DNA of 64,000 bases, from NCBI RefSeq assembly GCF_000719115.1, contig NZ_JOEA01000013.1:62001-126000 (forward strand), read 5' to 3'. A program made the position numbers and the translations under genes. This DNA is from Lentzea albidocapillata. Its GTDB lineage: Bacteria; Actinomycetota; Actinomycetes; Mycobacteriales; Pseudonocardiaceae. Positions 8,782 through 16,992 of this stretch are shown in pieces (the stretch's first letter is position 1; each line of letters begins with the position of its first letter). Below the pieces are notes generated by a model. It made no database searches, was not told the origin of the DNA, and worked only from the letters and a program-made list of their open reading frames with translations.

Positions 8782-9231
8782 CTAAGGCGCGAGCGGCCGG
8801 TCCAGGAGCCGGGACAGTACGACCGTCGACACGGTCCTGTCGATGATCTCGACGGCCCGCAGCCGCTCCAGTGCGGTCTCCAGGTGGTGGATGTCCGCGG
8901 CCCTCAGGTGCACGATCGCGTCCGCGGCCCCCGACACCGTGTAAGCCGCGCTGACCTCGGCCATCGGCTCCAGCCGGTGCTGGATGTCGTGCGGCGCGAC
9001 GTTCCCCTTGCAGTGCACCTCGACGAACGCCTCGGTACCCCACCCCAGCGCCTCCGGATCCACCACCGCCGTGAACCCCCTCAACACCCCTGTGTCCAGC
9101 AGTTTGTCGACCCGCCGCTTCACCGCGGGCGCACTCAACCCCACCTCCTTGCCGATCTCCGCGTAGCTGGAACGGGCGTTGGCCATGAGGCACGAAATGA
9201 TTCGCTGGTCGATGCTGTCCACACGCAACAT
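8782..9231 (-). CDS. Lrp/AsnC-family transcriptional regulator
   Basis: Regulator of 149 aa. The N-terminal winged helix-turn-helix is visible (LDEI-like start VDSIDQRIISCLMANARSSY, AEIGKEVGLSAPAVKRRVDKL), followed by the RAM ligand-binding half (EVHCKGNVAPHDIQHRLEPM). It is divergent from the DDAH-type gene with 66 bp between start codons. This is the usual arrangement of an Lrp protein that controls the adjacent amino-acid catabolic gene, so arginine-related ligand sensing is a reasonable inference. Confidence 0.92.
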   Translation of the reverse strand: MLRVDSIDQRIISCLMANARSSYAEIGKEVGLSAPAVKRRVDKLLDTGVLRGFTAVVDPEALGWGTEAFVEVHCKGNVAPHDIQHRLEPMAEVSAAYTVSGAADAIVHLRAADIHHLETALERLRAVEIIDRTVSTVVLSRLLDRPLAP

Positions 9232-9243
9232 TCTGCCCTAGTT

Positions 9244-9262
9244 AACGCAATGTCGCGGCGTT
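9244..9262. promoter_or_regulatory. candidate Lrp operator between divergent genes
   Basis: Inverted repeat AACGC-N9-GCGTT in the 66-bp space between the lrp-type and ddaH-type start codons. Size and position suit an Lrp/AsnC site controlling both promoters. Support is positional only. Confidence 0.4.
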
Positions 9263-9297
9263 GTTCGATGGTCTAGCTGCCGTTTACATTTCGATCC

Positions 9298-10200
9298 ATG
9301 ACCGTATCCATCTCCGGGCCCGGCGAGCCGATCACGCTCGACATCGCCGCACCCCTCGCGCCGGCACAGGATCTCCTTCCTGGGCGCGTGCCGACGACCC
9401 GTCGGTACCTCATGTGCCCGCCGACGTACTTCACGGTGGAGTACGCCATCAACCCGTGGATGGATCCCACCCAGCCCACCAGCACAACGCTGGCCGTGGA
9501 GCAGTGGACCGCGCTCAAGGAGACCTACGAGCGCCTGGGCCACGACGTACAGGTCATCGAGCCGGTACCGGGCCTGCCGGACATGGTCTTCTCAGCGAAC
9601 AGCGGCACCGTCATCGACGGCCGAGTCCTGGGCTCCAGGTTCAGGGCCTCCCAGCGCTCGGCCGAAGCCGACCACTTCCGCAGGTGGTTCCTGTCGTCGG
9701 GCTACAAGTCCGTCGTCATGCCCACCGCCGTGAACGAGGCGGAGGGCGACTTCACCTGGACCGGCTCCCTGCTCCTGGCCGGCACGGGCTTCCGCACCGA
9801 CCCAGGCGCGCACGGCGAGGCCCAGGAGGTCCTCGGCGTCCCGGTCGTGTCCCTGCAACTGGTCGACCCGCGCTTCTACCACCTCGACGTGGCGCTGTTC
9901 ATGCTCGACGACCAGTCCCCGTCCCCCCTGGTCGCCTACTACCCGGAAGCCTTCTCGCCGGGCTCGCAGCAGGTCCTCCGCCGCCTCTTCCCGGACGCCG
10001 TCATCGCCAACGACGACGACGCCGTGTGCCTCGGGCTGAACGCGGTGTCCGACGGCAAGCACGTCGTCATGCCGGTCGAGGCGACGCATTTGGCTGAGCA
10101 GGTGGCGCGGCGCGGGTTCGAGCCCGTGTTCGTGGACATCTCGGAGCTGCGCAAGTCGGGTGGCGGCCCGAAGTGCTGCACGATGGAACTGCGCGGCTGA
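9298..10200 (+). CDS. ddaH: dimethylarginine dimethylaminohydrolase / amidinotransferase-family hydrolase
   Basis: Guanidine-modifying enzyme of 300 aa, which hydrolyses methylated arginine or a related guanidino compound to citrulline or ornithine derivatives. Family features include the N-terminal MCPPTYFTVEYAINPWMD segment, the loop PDMVFSANSG, the catalytic-histidine region RFYHLDVALFML near residue 196 and the C-terminal nucleophile motif GGPKCCTMELRG (Cys near 293-294). The ATG at 9298 gives a full-length family member. The divergent Lrp gene suggests induction by an amino acid. Whether the true substrate is dimethylarginine or arginine cannot be decided here. Confidence 0.85.
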   Translation: MTVSISGPGEPITLDIAAPLAPAQDLLPGRVPTTRRYLMCPPTYFTVEYAINPWMDPTQPTSTTLAVEQWTALKETYERLGHDVQVIEPVPGLPDMVFSANSGTVIDGRVLGSRFRASQRSAEADHFRRWFLSSGYKSVVMPTAVNEAEGDFTWTGSLLLAGTGFRTDPGAHGEAQEVLGVPVVSLQLVDPRFYHLDVALFMLDDQSPSPLVAYYPEAFSPGSQQVLRRLFPDAVIANDDDAVCLGLNAVSDGKHVVMPVEATHLAEQVARRGFEPVFVDISELRKSGGGPKCCTMELRG

Positions 10201-10218
10201 CCTCGCCCGCGCAGTGCT

Positions 10219-10266
10219 TGATCTGCGCTCGGTGAAGGCTGGACCAGCCTTCGCCAGCGCAGATCA
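10219..10266. terminator. two-tier hairpin terminator between convergent genes
   Basis: Outer arms TGATCTGCGCT (10219-10229) and AGCGCAGATCA (10256-10266) pair perfectly, and inner arms GAAGGCTGG and CCAGCCTTC (10234-10242 and 10244-10252) continue the stem. It lies between ddaH and the convergent MerR-like gene. Confidence 0.8.
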
Positions 10267-10320
10267 GTCGCGTGGGACGTTCCGCTGAACTCTCGCGTCA
10301 CGTCCCGATTCTCGAACGAC

Positions 10321-10698
10321 TCACACGCTTTGCAGGGGCGGATAGGGATCGTCGGGTGCAGGCGGGGGCGCGAGCTTGGCGTTGAGCGCCTGAGCTTCCT
10401 GAAGCTGGTCTTCCAAGGTGACGATGCGGCAGGCGGCGTCCAGTCCCGTGCCCTGGTCGACCAAGGTGCGGACGCGAGAGGCCAGACGCAGTTGGTAGCG
10501 GCTGTACCGGCGGTGCCCGCCGGCTGAGCGCTGGGGCTCGATGAGCTTCGCCTCGTCGAGGCTGCGCAGGAAGTTCGCCGTCGTGCCGAGCAGTTCCGCG
10601 GCCCGGCCCATCGTGTAGGCGGGGTAGTGCTCGTCGTCGAACTTCTCGGTTGTGGTCTGCGGTTCGTTGCTCGCAGATTCGTTGCTGCCTGGGGTCAT
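10321..10698 (-). CDS. small MerR-type helix-turn-helix regulator
   Basis: Protein of 125 aa. After a polar N-terminal tail the MerR-type winged helix is seen (YTMGRAAELLGTTANFLRSLDEAKLI, GGHRRYSRYQLRLASRVRTL). A short helical segment follows (TLEDQLQEAQALNAKL) with a proline-rich end, and no effector domain like that of classical MerR proteins. The ATG has GGAGG nine bases upstream. A GC-rich hairpin lies just ahead of the ribosome-binding site, in a position where it could attenuate transcription. Target genes are not apparent; the gene stands alone. Confidence 0.8.
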   Translation of the reverse strand: MTPGSNESASNEPQTTTEKFDDEHYPAYTMGRAAELLGTTANFLRSLDEAKLIEPQRSAGGHRRYSRYQLRLASRVRTLVDQGTGLDAACRIVTLEDQLQEAQALNAKLAPPPAPDDPYPPLQSV

Positions 10699-10716
10699 CG
10701 CGCCTCCACATCACGA

Positions 10717-10746
10717 GGGGCCCCGGTGCAGTAGCACCGGGGCCCC
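10717..10746 (-). promoter_or_regulatory. perfect 13-bp hairpin in the 5' region of the MerR-like gene
   Basis: Arms 10717-10729 and 10734-10746 with a 4-base loop, 18 bases upstream of the start codon on the minus strand. It sits in the leader, not after a gene, so an attenuator role is possible. The whole stretch 10699-11262 (564 bp) shows no convincing coding sequence; apart from this hairpin and a CGTCACC/GGTGACG inverted repeat at 11182-11212 I see nothing there. Confidence 0.5.
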
Positions 10747-11262
10747 AGGGTTGTTGGGTTTCACTTCCACCTAGCCGACCGTGAGATCGACATCCTCTGT
10801 CCGCATGCCCCGTACTAGAAGCGGGCGCTGCGGGGATCGCGTGTGCGTAACCGAAGACCACCTTCCAATCTGATGGAACCGCGGTACCCGTTCGGCGGAG
10901 TTCAGCCGAAATCGGGCGATCCGATGGTGTGTAACCCTTCCCTTCTCCTCTGAGTACTGACTTTCCTTCTCTCACGTGGCTGTCGGCTCCGGACCTCTTG
11001 CACATGCCGGATTCACCTCACCGACCGCCCTTGGTCACCTGCCAGAACCCCTTCCACTGATCGGCTCCGGCAAATCTGACCGTCCTGCACTTGCTTCACG
11101 GGTAGTTCGTCATCTCCCGTGTCATGTTCTCTCGTCCAACACGGAGAAGACTACACACGCCCGGCGGACAATGTCTACTCCCGTCACCATAGATTTCCTC
11201 GATCGGGTGACGCAGCTGTGCTGACCTGGTCTGATTCGATCAGTCCGCCCGGCAGCGAGGGC

Positions 11263-12213
11263 TCAGCCCGCTAGTTCCCACCGCACGAAGCGCATCGTCG
11301 AGCTGAAGCCCGCTCGCTCGAAGATGCCGAACGCCCCAGTGGAGTTCTCCGAGTCCACGCTCAGCAGCGCGCGGTCATAACCCTGCTCGGCGGCCGCCCG
11401 AAGCGCATGGCCAAGCAGAGCGCTCGCAACGCCACGGTTCCGATAGGCAGGCAACGTCCCGATGACCATGAAGTGCGCGTCACGAACGCCGGTGGCCTCG
11501 GTATCGGCCTCCCAGTTCATCGTCACCAACAGCCCAGCCGCCACCCCGTCGCCATCGCGCAGCAGGAAGCTGGCGGAGGGCCGGAACGTCTGGTTGGTGA
11601 CCTTGTTCTTCCAGAGCTTCACCGGCATCGGCGTCGAGCCCCAGTTCTCGCGGTACGCCTCGTTCCGTACACGCCGGAACTCCTCGTCGGCTGCCTCCGA
11701 CCACGGTTCGATCCGCGGGTCAGCGGATGGCCCGACGTCGAGGAGTGCGTGTTCCATGCGCTGGAAGTAGCGGACCGGAGTGAATCCGGCGGCACCGAGG
11801 AGTTCGGCCAGGCCCGAGATGTGCTCGGCCTTGTGGACGTTGATCGCGAGCCGAAGCGTCGGGTGGTGCAGCGCGTGCAGGACGCGGGCCGACTCGATCC
11901 CGGCCCGCACCAGCCGGGTGCCGACGCCCTGACGGCGATACGTTGGGTGGACGCCGCCGTCCAGGGAGACGCGGTGGACCTCTGAGGCGGTCGGCCGGTA
12001 CTGGATCTTCATGTAGCCGACCATCACGTCGCCGTCGAAGGCCGCGAGGCTGCCGCGTTCCAGGTCCGCGTACGGGTCGATCAGCTCGGTGAAGGTGTCC
12101 TCCGCCGTGTAGTTCTCTCCGATCTTGTCGACGGCCTCGATGGCGTTGAGGAGGTCGGCCGACGTTTCGGCGTCATCGCGGCTGAGGGGGCGCCAGTTGA
12201 GGCTTGCGATCAT
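11263..12213 (-). CDS. tandem GNAT-domain acetyltransferase
   Basis: Protein of 316 aa with two GNAT folds, the layout known from mycothiol synthase MshD and related actinobacterial enzymes. The first domain carries VHPTYRRQGVGTRLVRAGIE (acetyl-CoA pyrophosphate loop). The second carries GTLPAYRNRGVASALLGHAL and ends SENSTGAFGIFERAGFSS. The ATG at 12211-12213 (MIASLNWRPL) is chosen; the longer open frame upstream is out of family. No pathway neighbours point to the substrate. Its start region faces a divergent small gene 81 bp away. Confidence 0.82.
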   Translation of the reverse strand: MIASLNWRPLSRDDAETSADLLNAIEAVDKIGENYTAEDTFTELIDPYADLERGSLAAFDGDVMVGYMKIQYRPTASEVHRVSLDGGVHPTYRRQGVGTRLVRAGIESARVLHALHHPTLRLAINVHKAEHISGLAELLGAAGFTPVRYFQRMEHALLDVGPSADPRIEPWSEAADEEFRRVRNEAYRENWGSTPMPVKLWKNKVTNQTFRPSASFLLRDGDGVAAGLLVTMNWEADTEATGVRDAHFMVIGTLPAYRNRGVASALLGHALRAAAEQGYDRALLSVDSENSTGAFGIFERAGFSSTMRFVRWELAG

Positions 12214-12294
12214 GCGCCGAACGTAATCAGGCCCGTGCGGGCCTGTCTCTCGACTTTGTGGTCGGCCTCTGGTGGCCGCAGTAACTTCGGACGG

Positions 12295-12672
12295 GTGACC
12301 GACATCCTCGTGATCGGCTTCGATCCCCACACCATCCCCGGCTTCGACCCCGCACCGGTCGCCGCCGGCATCGAGCAGGGCAGCAGGGCGTTCGCCGAGC
12401 TGGGCCTCACCGAGGACCTCTTCCTCGTCGACTTCGCGGAACTGGACGGCCGCGCCCAGGCCAAGCTCGTCGAGAAGCTCGAAGCCAGGAAGTACGACTG
12501 CGTTGTGGTCGGCGGCGGCATCCGCAAGGGACCCGGCCTGCTGGAGCTTTTCCAGGTCGTCGTCAACGAAGTGCACTGGCGCCAGCCGGAGGCCGCTATC
12601 GCCTTCAACGACAGCCCCGGCGACAGCCCGGACTGGGTTCTCAAGGCGCTCGAACAGAAGCGCAAGAGTTAA
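12295..12672 (+). CDS. conserved hypothetical protein
   Basis: Protein of 125 aa starting at GTG 12295 (MTDILVIGFDPHTIPGFDP). It has alternating hydrophobic strands and helices with a glycine-rich turn (CVVVGGGIRKG) and ends in a basic tail, which suggests a small alpha/beta fold. I recognise it as the kind of unnamed protein common in actinomycetes, but assign no function. It is divergent from the GNAT gene. There is no clear operon partner. Confidence 0.65.
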   Translation: MTDILVIGFDPHTIPGFDPAPVAAGIEQGSRAFAELGLTEDLFLVDFAELDGRAQAKLVEKLEARKYDCVVVGGGIRKGPGLLELFQVVVNEVHWRQPEAAIAFNDSPGDSPDWVLKALEQKRKS

Positions 12673-12898
12673 CCCACAACATCGGGTGAACCGGACGGGC
12701 AGCCTCTCCGTACCCCTCGTCAGACCCAGAAAAACGCTGTCCAGCGATCAAGTCCCCGCAGGTCAGCACCCCGCACCCCAATGCAACCACGAAGCGTGAC
12801 GGCATCACTCGATCGCGTGGTCGTGGACGTAACCCATAACGAGAGCCGGACTAGCAGCGAACTAACAGACAGCTCCGCCAGTTCGTCAGGAGGCAACG

Positions 12899-12931
12899 AT
12901 GAACTTACGCAGGACGCACACGGCTTGTTGA
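12899..12931 (+). CDS. possible 10-codon leader peptide
   Basis: ATG at 12899 is preceded by AGGAGG (12889-12894) at good spacing and encodes MNLRRTHTAC, ending Cys-stop. It contains a TTA leucine codon, rare in such genomes. The 8-bp repeats ACAGACAG (12865-12872) and CTGTCTGT (12932-12939) flank the ribosome-binding site and coding part. The layout resembles attenuator leader peptides of actinobacteria, but the controlled gene is unclear; the next gene starts 230 bp away. The rest of 12673-13127 (455 bp) holds no credible gene. Confidence 0.35.
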   Translation: MNLRRTHTAC

Positions 12932-13160
12932 CTGTCTGTCAGCAACGGATAGCCCAGCTCATCGGAAACGTGACGAGAGTCACCCAACGGGCGCTCAAGC
13001 TTGCCTGCGCTCGTGACGCGAGGTTACGTTCTCGCCCGCCGATAACGGTTTGGTCACCGGCAGGACACAGGACCAGTAGTACCTAGGGTCCAAAGTCCGG
13101 CTCGGAATCCCCCGCTGAGACAGCCCGGTGGCCAAGCTCCCCGACGCAGGAGGCTCCCCC

Positions 13161-13955
13161 TTGGCCCGGCACAGCAAGGCCGATGGCCGAACCGTGTACA
13201 CGGTCGTGCCCAAGCAAGAAGTCAAGCCCGGCGCTCACCGCGTCGAGGACGACAAGGTTCCGCTTGCCCACCGTGTGAGCGCGATCGTCGTCGCCGCAGG
13301 TGTCGCCGCCGGCACCGCGGCCATCGCCAACGCCGCCACCAGTGGTACTCCGACCGACCTCGCCGCGGGTGCGGCCGAGCTGGGCGCTCTCCCCGACCAG
13401 CAGGTCAAGACCATCCAGACGGTTCACGACGTGAACCCTGGCAGCCAGGTCGGCCGTCTTCTGCAGTTCCAGCAGATGTACGCGCAGCAGACGTTCGAGC
13501 AGGCCACGAAGGTCGCCGCGGACGCGCACGCTCAGCGCGAGGCAGCTGCCAAGGCCGAGGCCGAGCGTCAGATCGAGATGCGCAAGCCCGCCAAGCAGCG
13601 CGAGGTCGAGGCCTGGATCAAGGATGCCATCAAGATCCTGCAGGCCAACGGCACCAATATCGACAACGGCTCCGTCGACGAGATCTACACGATCATCATG
13701 AAGGAGTCGAACGGCAACCCCAACGCCGTCAACAACTGGGACTCCAACGCGATGCGCGGCACGCCGTCGAAGGGCCTGATGCAGTGCATCGACCCGACGT
13801 TCCGTGCGTACAAGCTCGCGGGTTACGACAACATCCTCGCGCCGGTCGACAACATCATCGCGGGCGTTCGCTACACCTACGCGCGCTACGGCGGCTTCCA
13901 CAACCACCCGGGTCTGGTCAACATGAACCTGGGCGGCGGATACCTGGGGTACTAA
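13161..13955 (+). CDS. exported lytic transglycosylase-like protein
   Basis: Protein of about 264 aa. The TTG at 13161 (MARHSKADGR) is preferred because AGGAGG lies 7 bases before it; an upstream in-frame GTG at 13128 lacks such a site. A hydrophobic segment near residues 46-65 (SAIVVAAGVAAGTAAIANA) is a likely signal or anchor. A charged helical linker follows (residues about 105-165). The C-terminal about 100 residues form an SLT-type domain with the catalytic-glutamate context TIIMKESNGNPNAVNNWDSN and the ASKGLMQ-like segment SKGLMQCIDPTF. It would cleave or bind peptidoglycan outside the membrane. A short hairpin follows the stop codon. Confidence 0.85.
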   Translation: MARHSKADGRTVYTVVPKQEVKPGAHRVEDDKVPLAHRVSAIVVAAGVAAGTAAIANAATSGTPTDLAAGAAELGALPDQQVKTIQTVHDVNPGSQVGRLLQFQQMYAQQTFEQATKVAADAHAQREAAAKAEAERQIEMRKPAKQREVEAWIKDAIKILQANGTNIDNGSVDEIYTIIMKESNGNPNAVNNWDSNAMRGTPSKGLMQCIDPTFRAYKLAGYDNILAPVDNIIAGVRYTYARYGGFHNHPGLVNMNLGGGYLGY

Positions 13956-13958
13956 AGG

Positions 13959-13980
13959 CCCCGAATTCGTCGTGTCGGGG
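13959..13980 (+). terminator. weak hairpin after the transglycosylase gene
   Basis: CCCCGA (13959-13964) pairs with TCGGGG (13975-13980), a few bases after the stop codon. The arms are short and no T-run follows. Confidence 0.35.
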
Positions 13981-14103
13981 TGCGGGAAACCTATCGGCGG
14001 ACGATGCTGTCAAACAGGTTCACCCACAAGCATGGCGGCCCTAGCGGGCACACGCCCGGTAGTGCTCCCATCGAACGCGATCCCCGAACGCAGGGAGTGG
14101 CCG

Positions 14104-14253
14104 ATGAACGAGCAACAGGCACGCGACGACGAGCTGGAGAAGATCCGCTCGGAGGCGACGAGCTGGCTGGCCAAGATGGCCAAAGCCCAACATCGTCCCA
14201 ACGTCGAGCAACGCAGGCCTGAACACGACGCCATGACACCCGCGAAGAAGTAG
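14104..14253 (+). CDS. small hypothetical protein (49 aa)
   Basis: Starts with ATG 14104 behind GGAG and encodes a highly charged peptide (MNEQQARDDELEKIRSEATS, then WLAKMAKAQH) likely to form an amphipathic helix. No family is recognised. Spacing, ribosome-binding site and the strong terminator directly behind it support a real gene. It could be co-transcribed with the transglycosylase gene 150 bp upstream if the weak hairpin between them is read through. Confidence 0.55.
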   Translation: MNEQQARDDELEKIRSEATSWLAKMAKAQHRPNVEQRRPEHDAMTPAKK

Positions 14254-14267
14254 TCAGGAAAACGACG

Positions 14268-14297
14268 GAAGCGCCCCGGTCACGACCGGGGCGCTTC
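14268..14297. terminator. bidirectional hairpin terminator
   Basis: Perfect 13-bp arms 14268-14280 and 14285-14297 with a CACG loop, followed by TGTTTGTG. It lies between the 49-aa gene and the convergent LysR gene. Confidence 0.85.
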
Positions 14298-14331
14298 TGT
14301 TTGTGAGGGCAGCACGACCAGCGCCAGGCGT

Positions 14332-15363
14332 TCACAGGGGAGGAGCCTCCCGCTCGAACGCGGCCCACAGGAGCTTCAGCGGGTGGTCCGCCGGGTGCTT
14401 CGCCAGCGCGTCGGTCCGCGCGAACACGCCCACGAGCCGTTCCAGCGAGTCGTCGACGAGCTGGACCACGCGCAGGCCGCTTCCCTCGCGCAGCTCGTTG
14501 TTCGCCGCCACCACCCCGAGGCCGGACGTGACGATCATCGCGCCCTTGACGAGGTTCGAGCGGAGCAGGGAGATGCCGTACTGGATCTCGTCGATCTCCG
14601 CGGCGATGTCGAGACCCTGCCGGTAGTCGGGGCCGAACCAGCCGCGCAGGAACTCGGCGATCAGCCCGGCGGCCGGCACGACCAACGGCACCGACCGCAA
14701 CGCGGGCACGCGCACGCGGTCCCCGACGACCGTCTCCGGGAGGTTCGTCAGCAGGGCGAGGCCACCCCGCCGCCACTGGATCACCTCGAACTCGGGGCGC
14801 TCCCAGCCCTGGCCCGCCCGCGTCACGACGCTGCCGCAGACGATGTCGACCTCCTGCGTCTCCAGCTTCGTCCAGATGTCCTTGGTGCGGATGTGCACGA
14901 CCTTGAGGTCCACGTCGCGCTCGCGGAACTCGTCCGCCACGTGGTGCCACGCCTTCGCGAGCGTATCCAGCATGTATCGGGTCGTGCCCACGGTGACCGT
15001 CGTGCCGAGCTTGCGGCGGCACTCGTGAATTCCGTCCAGCCACTCCGCGAGCGTCTCCCGCGCCAATTCGACGATCGACTCACCAGTCGGCGTGAACAGC
15101 ACGTCTTTTCCGCGCCCCTGCTTCACCACGAGCGCTTCGCCGCACAGTTCCAGGAAGTTCCTGTTCAACGTGTCGAGCTGCTTCTGCACGCTCGACTGCT
15201 CTCGTCCCAACGCCCTGGCCGCGCGTAGGGCCGAACGGGTCTCATGCACCGTGAGCAGGGTCCTGAGCTGGTCCATCGTGGTATCCAGTAGTGCACCGGG
15301 CATGTTCAGCAAACGGTGCAGCGAGGTGCTGGTGGGAAGCACCAACTGGGACGAGCCCGACAT
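14332..15363 (-). CDS. LysR-family transcriptional regulator
   Basis: Regulator of about 343 aa. The ATG at 15361-15363 (MSGSSQLVLPTST) has AGAGAGGG five bases upstream and is preferred over the longer open frame. The helix-turn-helix begins only about 30 residues in (MDQLRTLLTVHETRSALRAA, REQSSVQKQLDTLNRN), so there is an unusual N-terminal extension. The effector-binding part (LGTTVTVGTTRYMLDTLAKA onward) has the usual two-lobed layout. It is divergent from the nuoB-like gene with 224 bp between starts, so that operon is a plausible target. Confidence 0.82.
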   Translation of the reverse strand: MSGSSQLVLPTSTSLHRLLNMPGALLDTTMDQLRTLLTVHETRSALRAARALGREQSSVQKQLDTLNRNFLELCGEALVVKQGRGKDVLFTPTGESIVELARETLAEWLDGIHECRRKLGTTVTVGTTRYMLDTLAKAWHHVADEFRERDVDLKVVHIRTKDIWTKLETQEVDIVCGSVVTRAGQGWERPEFEVIQWRRGGLALLTNLPETVVGDRVRVPALRSVPLVVPAAGLIAEFLRGWFGPDYRQGLDIAAEIDEIQYGISLLRSNLVKGAMIVTSGLGVVAANNELREGSGLRVVQLVDDSLERLVGVFARTDALAKHPADHPLKLLWAAFEREAPPL

Positions 15364-15587
15364 CGAGACCCTCTCTTGTGTTCTGTCGATCAGTTGAACT
15401 GAACTTGACCGCATTTCGCCGACAAATTATCTGCAGATCCTGTTGGCAAATCCCTGGACACTTATGTCGCGGTGTACAAAGCTATCTGCGGCGACCACGC
15501 GTGGGAGCCGATTCCGGGGGGAATCATTGGGGGGTGGGGGTCCGCAGGTGCAAGCCGGCGGGCCCCCAAGTATTACCCTCGCCAGTT

Positions 15588-15998
15588 GTGACGGCTTCCG
15601 CTCGCCTGGAATGGGGCACCACCTACCAGGTCACCGTGCTCGAACTCGGCCTCGCCTGCTGCGGGGTCGAAGTGATGGCAGCTCTCGACCGCCTCCCCGA
15701 CCTCGGCGTCACGCCGGTCGACGGCGCGGGCGAGGCGCACGTTCTCGTTGTCTCCGGCACCGTCACGGACGTCATGTTGCCCGCTGTCCTCCGCAGTTAC
15801 GAGGCCATGCCCGAACCCCGTTACGTGATCTCCGTGGGCGCGTGCAGCAACACCGGCGGCCCGTACTGGGATTCCTACAGCGTCACCAAGGGAATCGACC
15901 AGGCCCTGCCGGTCCACGTCGCCGTTCCCGGTTGCCCGCCGCGGCCCGAAGCACTGCTCGAAGGCCTGAAGGCACTGCACCGGCTGGTGAACGCATGA
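15588..15998 (+). CDS. NuoB-like (PSST) iron-sulfur subunit, stand-alone
   Basis: Protein of 136 aa from GTG 15588. All four cysteine ligands of the N2-type [4Fe-4S] cluster are present: adjacent cysteines in [14 protein letters not shown], one in [10 protein letters not shown] and one in [14 protein letters not shown]. It is shorter than typical NuoB (about 180 aa). Its stop overlaps the next start by 4 bp (ATGA), so it is coupled to the nuoC-like gene. It belongs to a three-gene cluster with NuoC- and NuoI-like proteins but without subunits A, D or H, and it may form a small electron-transfer module related to complex I or to group 4 hydrogenases. Confidence 0.85.
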   Translation: MTASARLEWGTTYQVTVLELGLACCGVEVMAALDRLPDLGVTPVDGAGEAHVLVVSGTVTDVMLPAVLRSYEAMPEPRYVISVGACSNTGGPYWDSYSVTKGIDQALPVHVAVPGCPPRPEALLEGLKALHRLVNA

Positions 15999-16525
15999 CG
16001 ACCTCGAAGACGGCGTTCGGCCAGACCGTCCACCACGTGGAGCTCGCCGACTGGCTCGCCACGGCCACGGCCCACCACGCCGACGGCTACGTCATGTTCG
16101 ACTGGCTCGGCGTCGAGGACGCGGGCCGGCCGGGCGCCTCAGGTCAGCGCCACGCGGTGTTCCTGCACGTCATCAGCCCGCAGACACGCGAGGGCGTGAT
16201 GCTGCGGACCGAATTGGGCCCCGAGGAAGCGTTGCCGGGCATCGCCCACCTCTGGAAGGGCGCGCAGTGGCACGAGCGCGAAGCGGCGGAGATGTTCGGC
16301 GTCACCGTGGACAGCAAGCCCGAGCACCTGTTGCTGCCCGACAGCTTCCAGGGCCACCCGCTGCGCAAGGACTTCGTGCTCGCCTCCCGCGTCGTGCGCC
16401 CGTGGCCCGGCGCTCTCGAACCCGGCGAGGACAACACGAGCGCCCCGAGCCGCCGCCGCACCGCACCACCTGGCGTTCCGGACCCGTCCTGGGGCCCGCG
16501 CCGCGAAGAGGAGCCGCAGTCGTGA
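15995..16525 (+). CDS. NuoC-like (30 kDa) subunit, stand-alone
   Basis: Protein of 176 aa. The 30-kDa subunit signature is visible in [20 protein letters not shown] followed by [18 protein letters not shown]. The C-terminal about 40 residues are Pro/Arg-rich and probably disordered. It overlaps both neighbours by 4 bp. NuoC normally docks beside NuoB and NuoD; no nuoD-like gene is in the window near it. Confidence 0.85.
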   Translation: MTTSKTAFGQTVHHVELADWLATATAHHADGYVMFDWLGVEDAGRPGASGQRHAVFLHVISPQTREGVMLRTELGPEEALPGIAHLWKGAQWHEREAAEMFGVTVDSKPEHLLLPDSFQGHPLRKDFVLASRVVRPWPGALEPGEDNTSAPSRRRTAPPGVPDPSWGPRREEEPQS

Positions 16526-16974
16526 CGAACCTTCCACCGCGCACGAGAGGCGTAATCGCGCTGCTGGAGGCCAACTGCACGGTCTGCATGATCTGCGCGC
16601 GCGAGTGTCCTGACTGGTGCATCCACATCACGTCGCACACCGAGGTCGAGCAGCAGCCCGGCAGCGCCCGCCCGCGCAGCCGCAACGTGCTCGACCGGTT
16701 CGCGATCGACTACGGCCAGTGTCTCTACTGCGGCATCTGCGTCGAGGTCTGCCCGTTCGACGCCCTGCACTGGGCGCCGGAGTTCGGCTATCCGGGCACG
16801 GGCTCGATCGACGGCGAGGGTGCCGTCGCGGAGCTCGTCCACGAACGGGACGTGCTGTCCACATGGGTCGAGAAGGTGCCGCCGCCACCGCCGCTCGACC
16901 CCGCCGCGGAGGCCGCGCCCGAAACGGCCACCGGAACCGGACGGCGGCCTGGTTCGTTGAGGGGTAGGACGTAA
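16522..16974 (+). CDS. NuoI-like 2x[4Fe-4S] ferredoxin subunit, stand-alone
   Basis: Protein of 150 aa from GTG 16522. Two classic eight-iron ferredoxin motifs are visible: [12 protein letters not shown] near residue 19 and [12 protein letters not shown] near residue 68. It ends in a Pro/Ala-rich tail. Translational coupling (GTGA overlap) with the nuoC-like gene indicates a three-subunit assembly. It could pass electrons from ferredoxin to the NuoB-like protein, which is an inference. Confidence 0.87.
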   Translation: MTNLPPRTRGVIALLEANCTVCMICARECPDWCIHITSHTEVEQQPGSARPRSRNVLDRFAIDYGQCLYCGICVEVCPFDALHWAPEFGYPGTGSIDGEGAVAELVHERDVLSTWVEKVPPPPPLDPAAEAAPETATGTGRRPGSLRGRT

Positions 16975-16992
16975 AACCCGGAGGCGAAAACC

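Noticed and set aside
12781..13086. 101-codon open frame on the plus strand
   Set aside because: No ribosome-binding site, atypical composition, and it runs through the region with the leader-peptide candidate and promoter-like AT-richer sequence.
13956..14103. GGGTGCGGGAAACCTA near 13978 as part of a ydaO-type (cyclic di-AMP) riboswitch near the transglycosylase gene
   Set aside because: It lies after that gene, not before it, the space is only 148 bp, and the other conserved blocks of the riboswitch are absent. The true upstream region 12673-13160 does not show them either.
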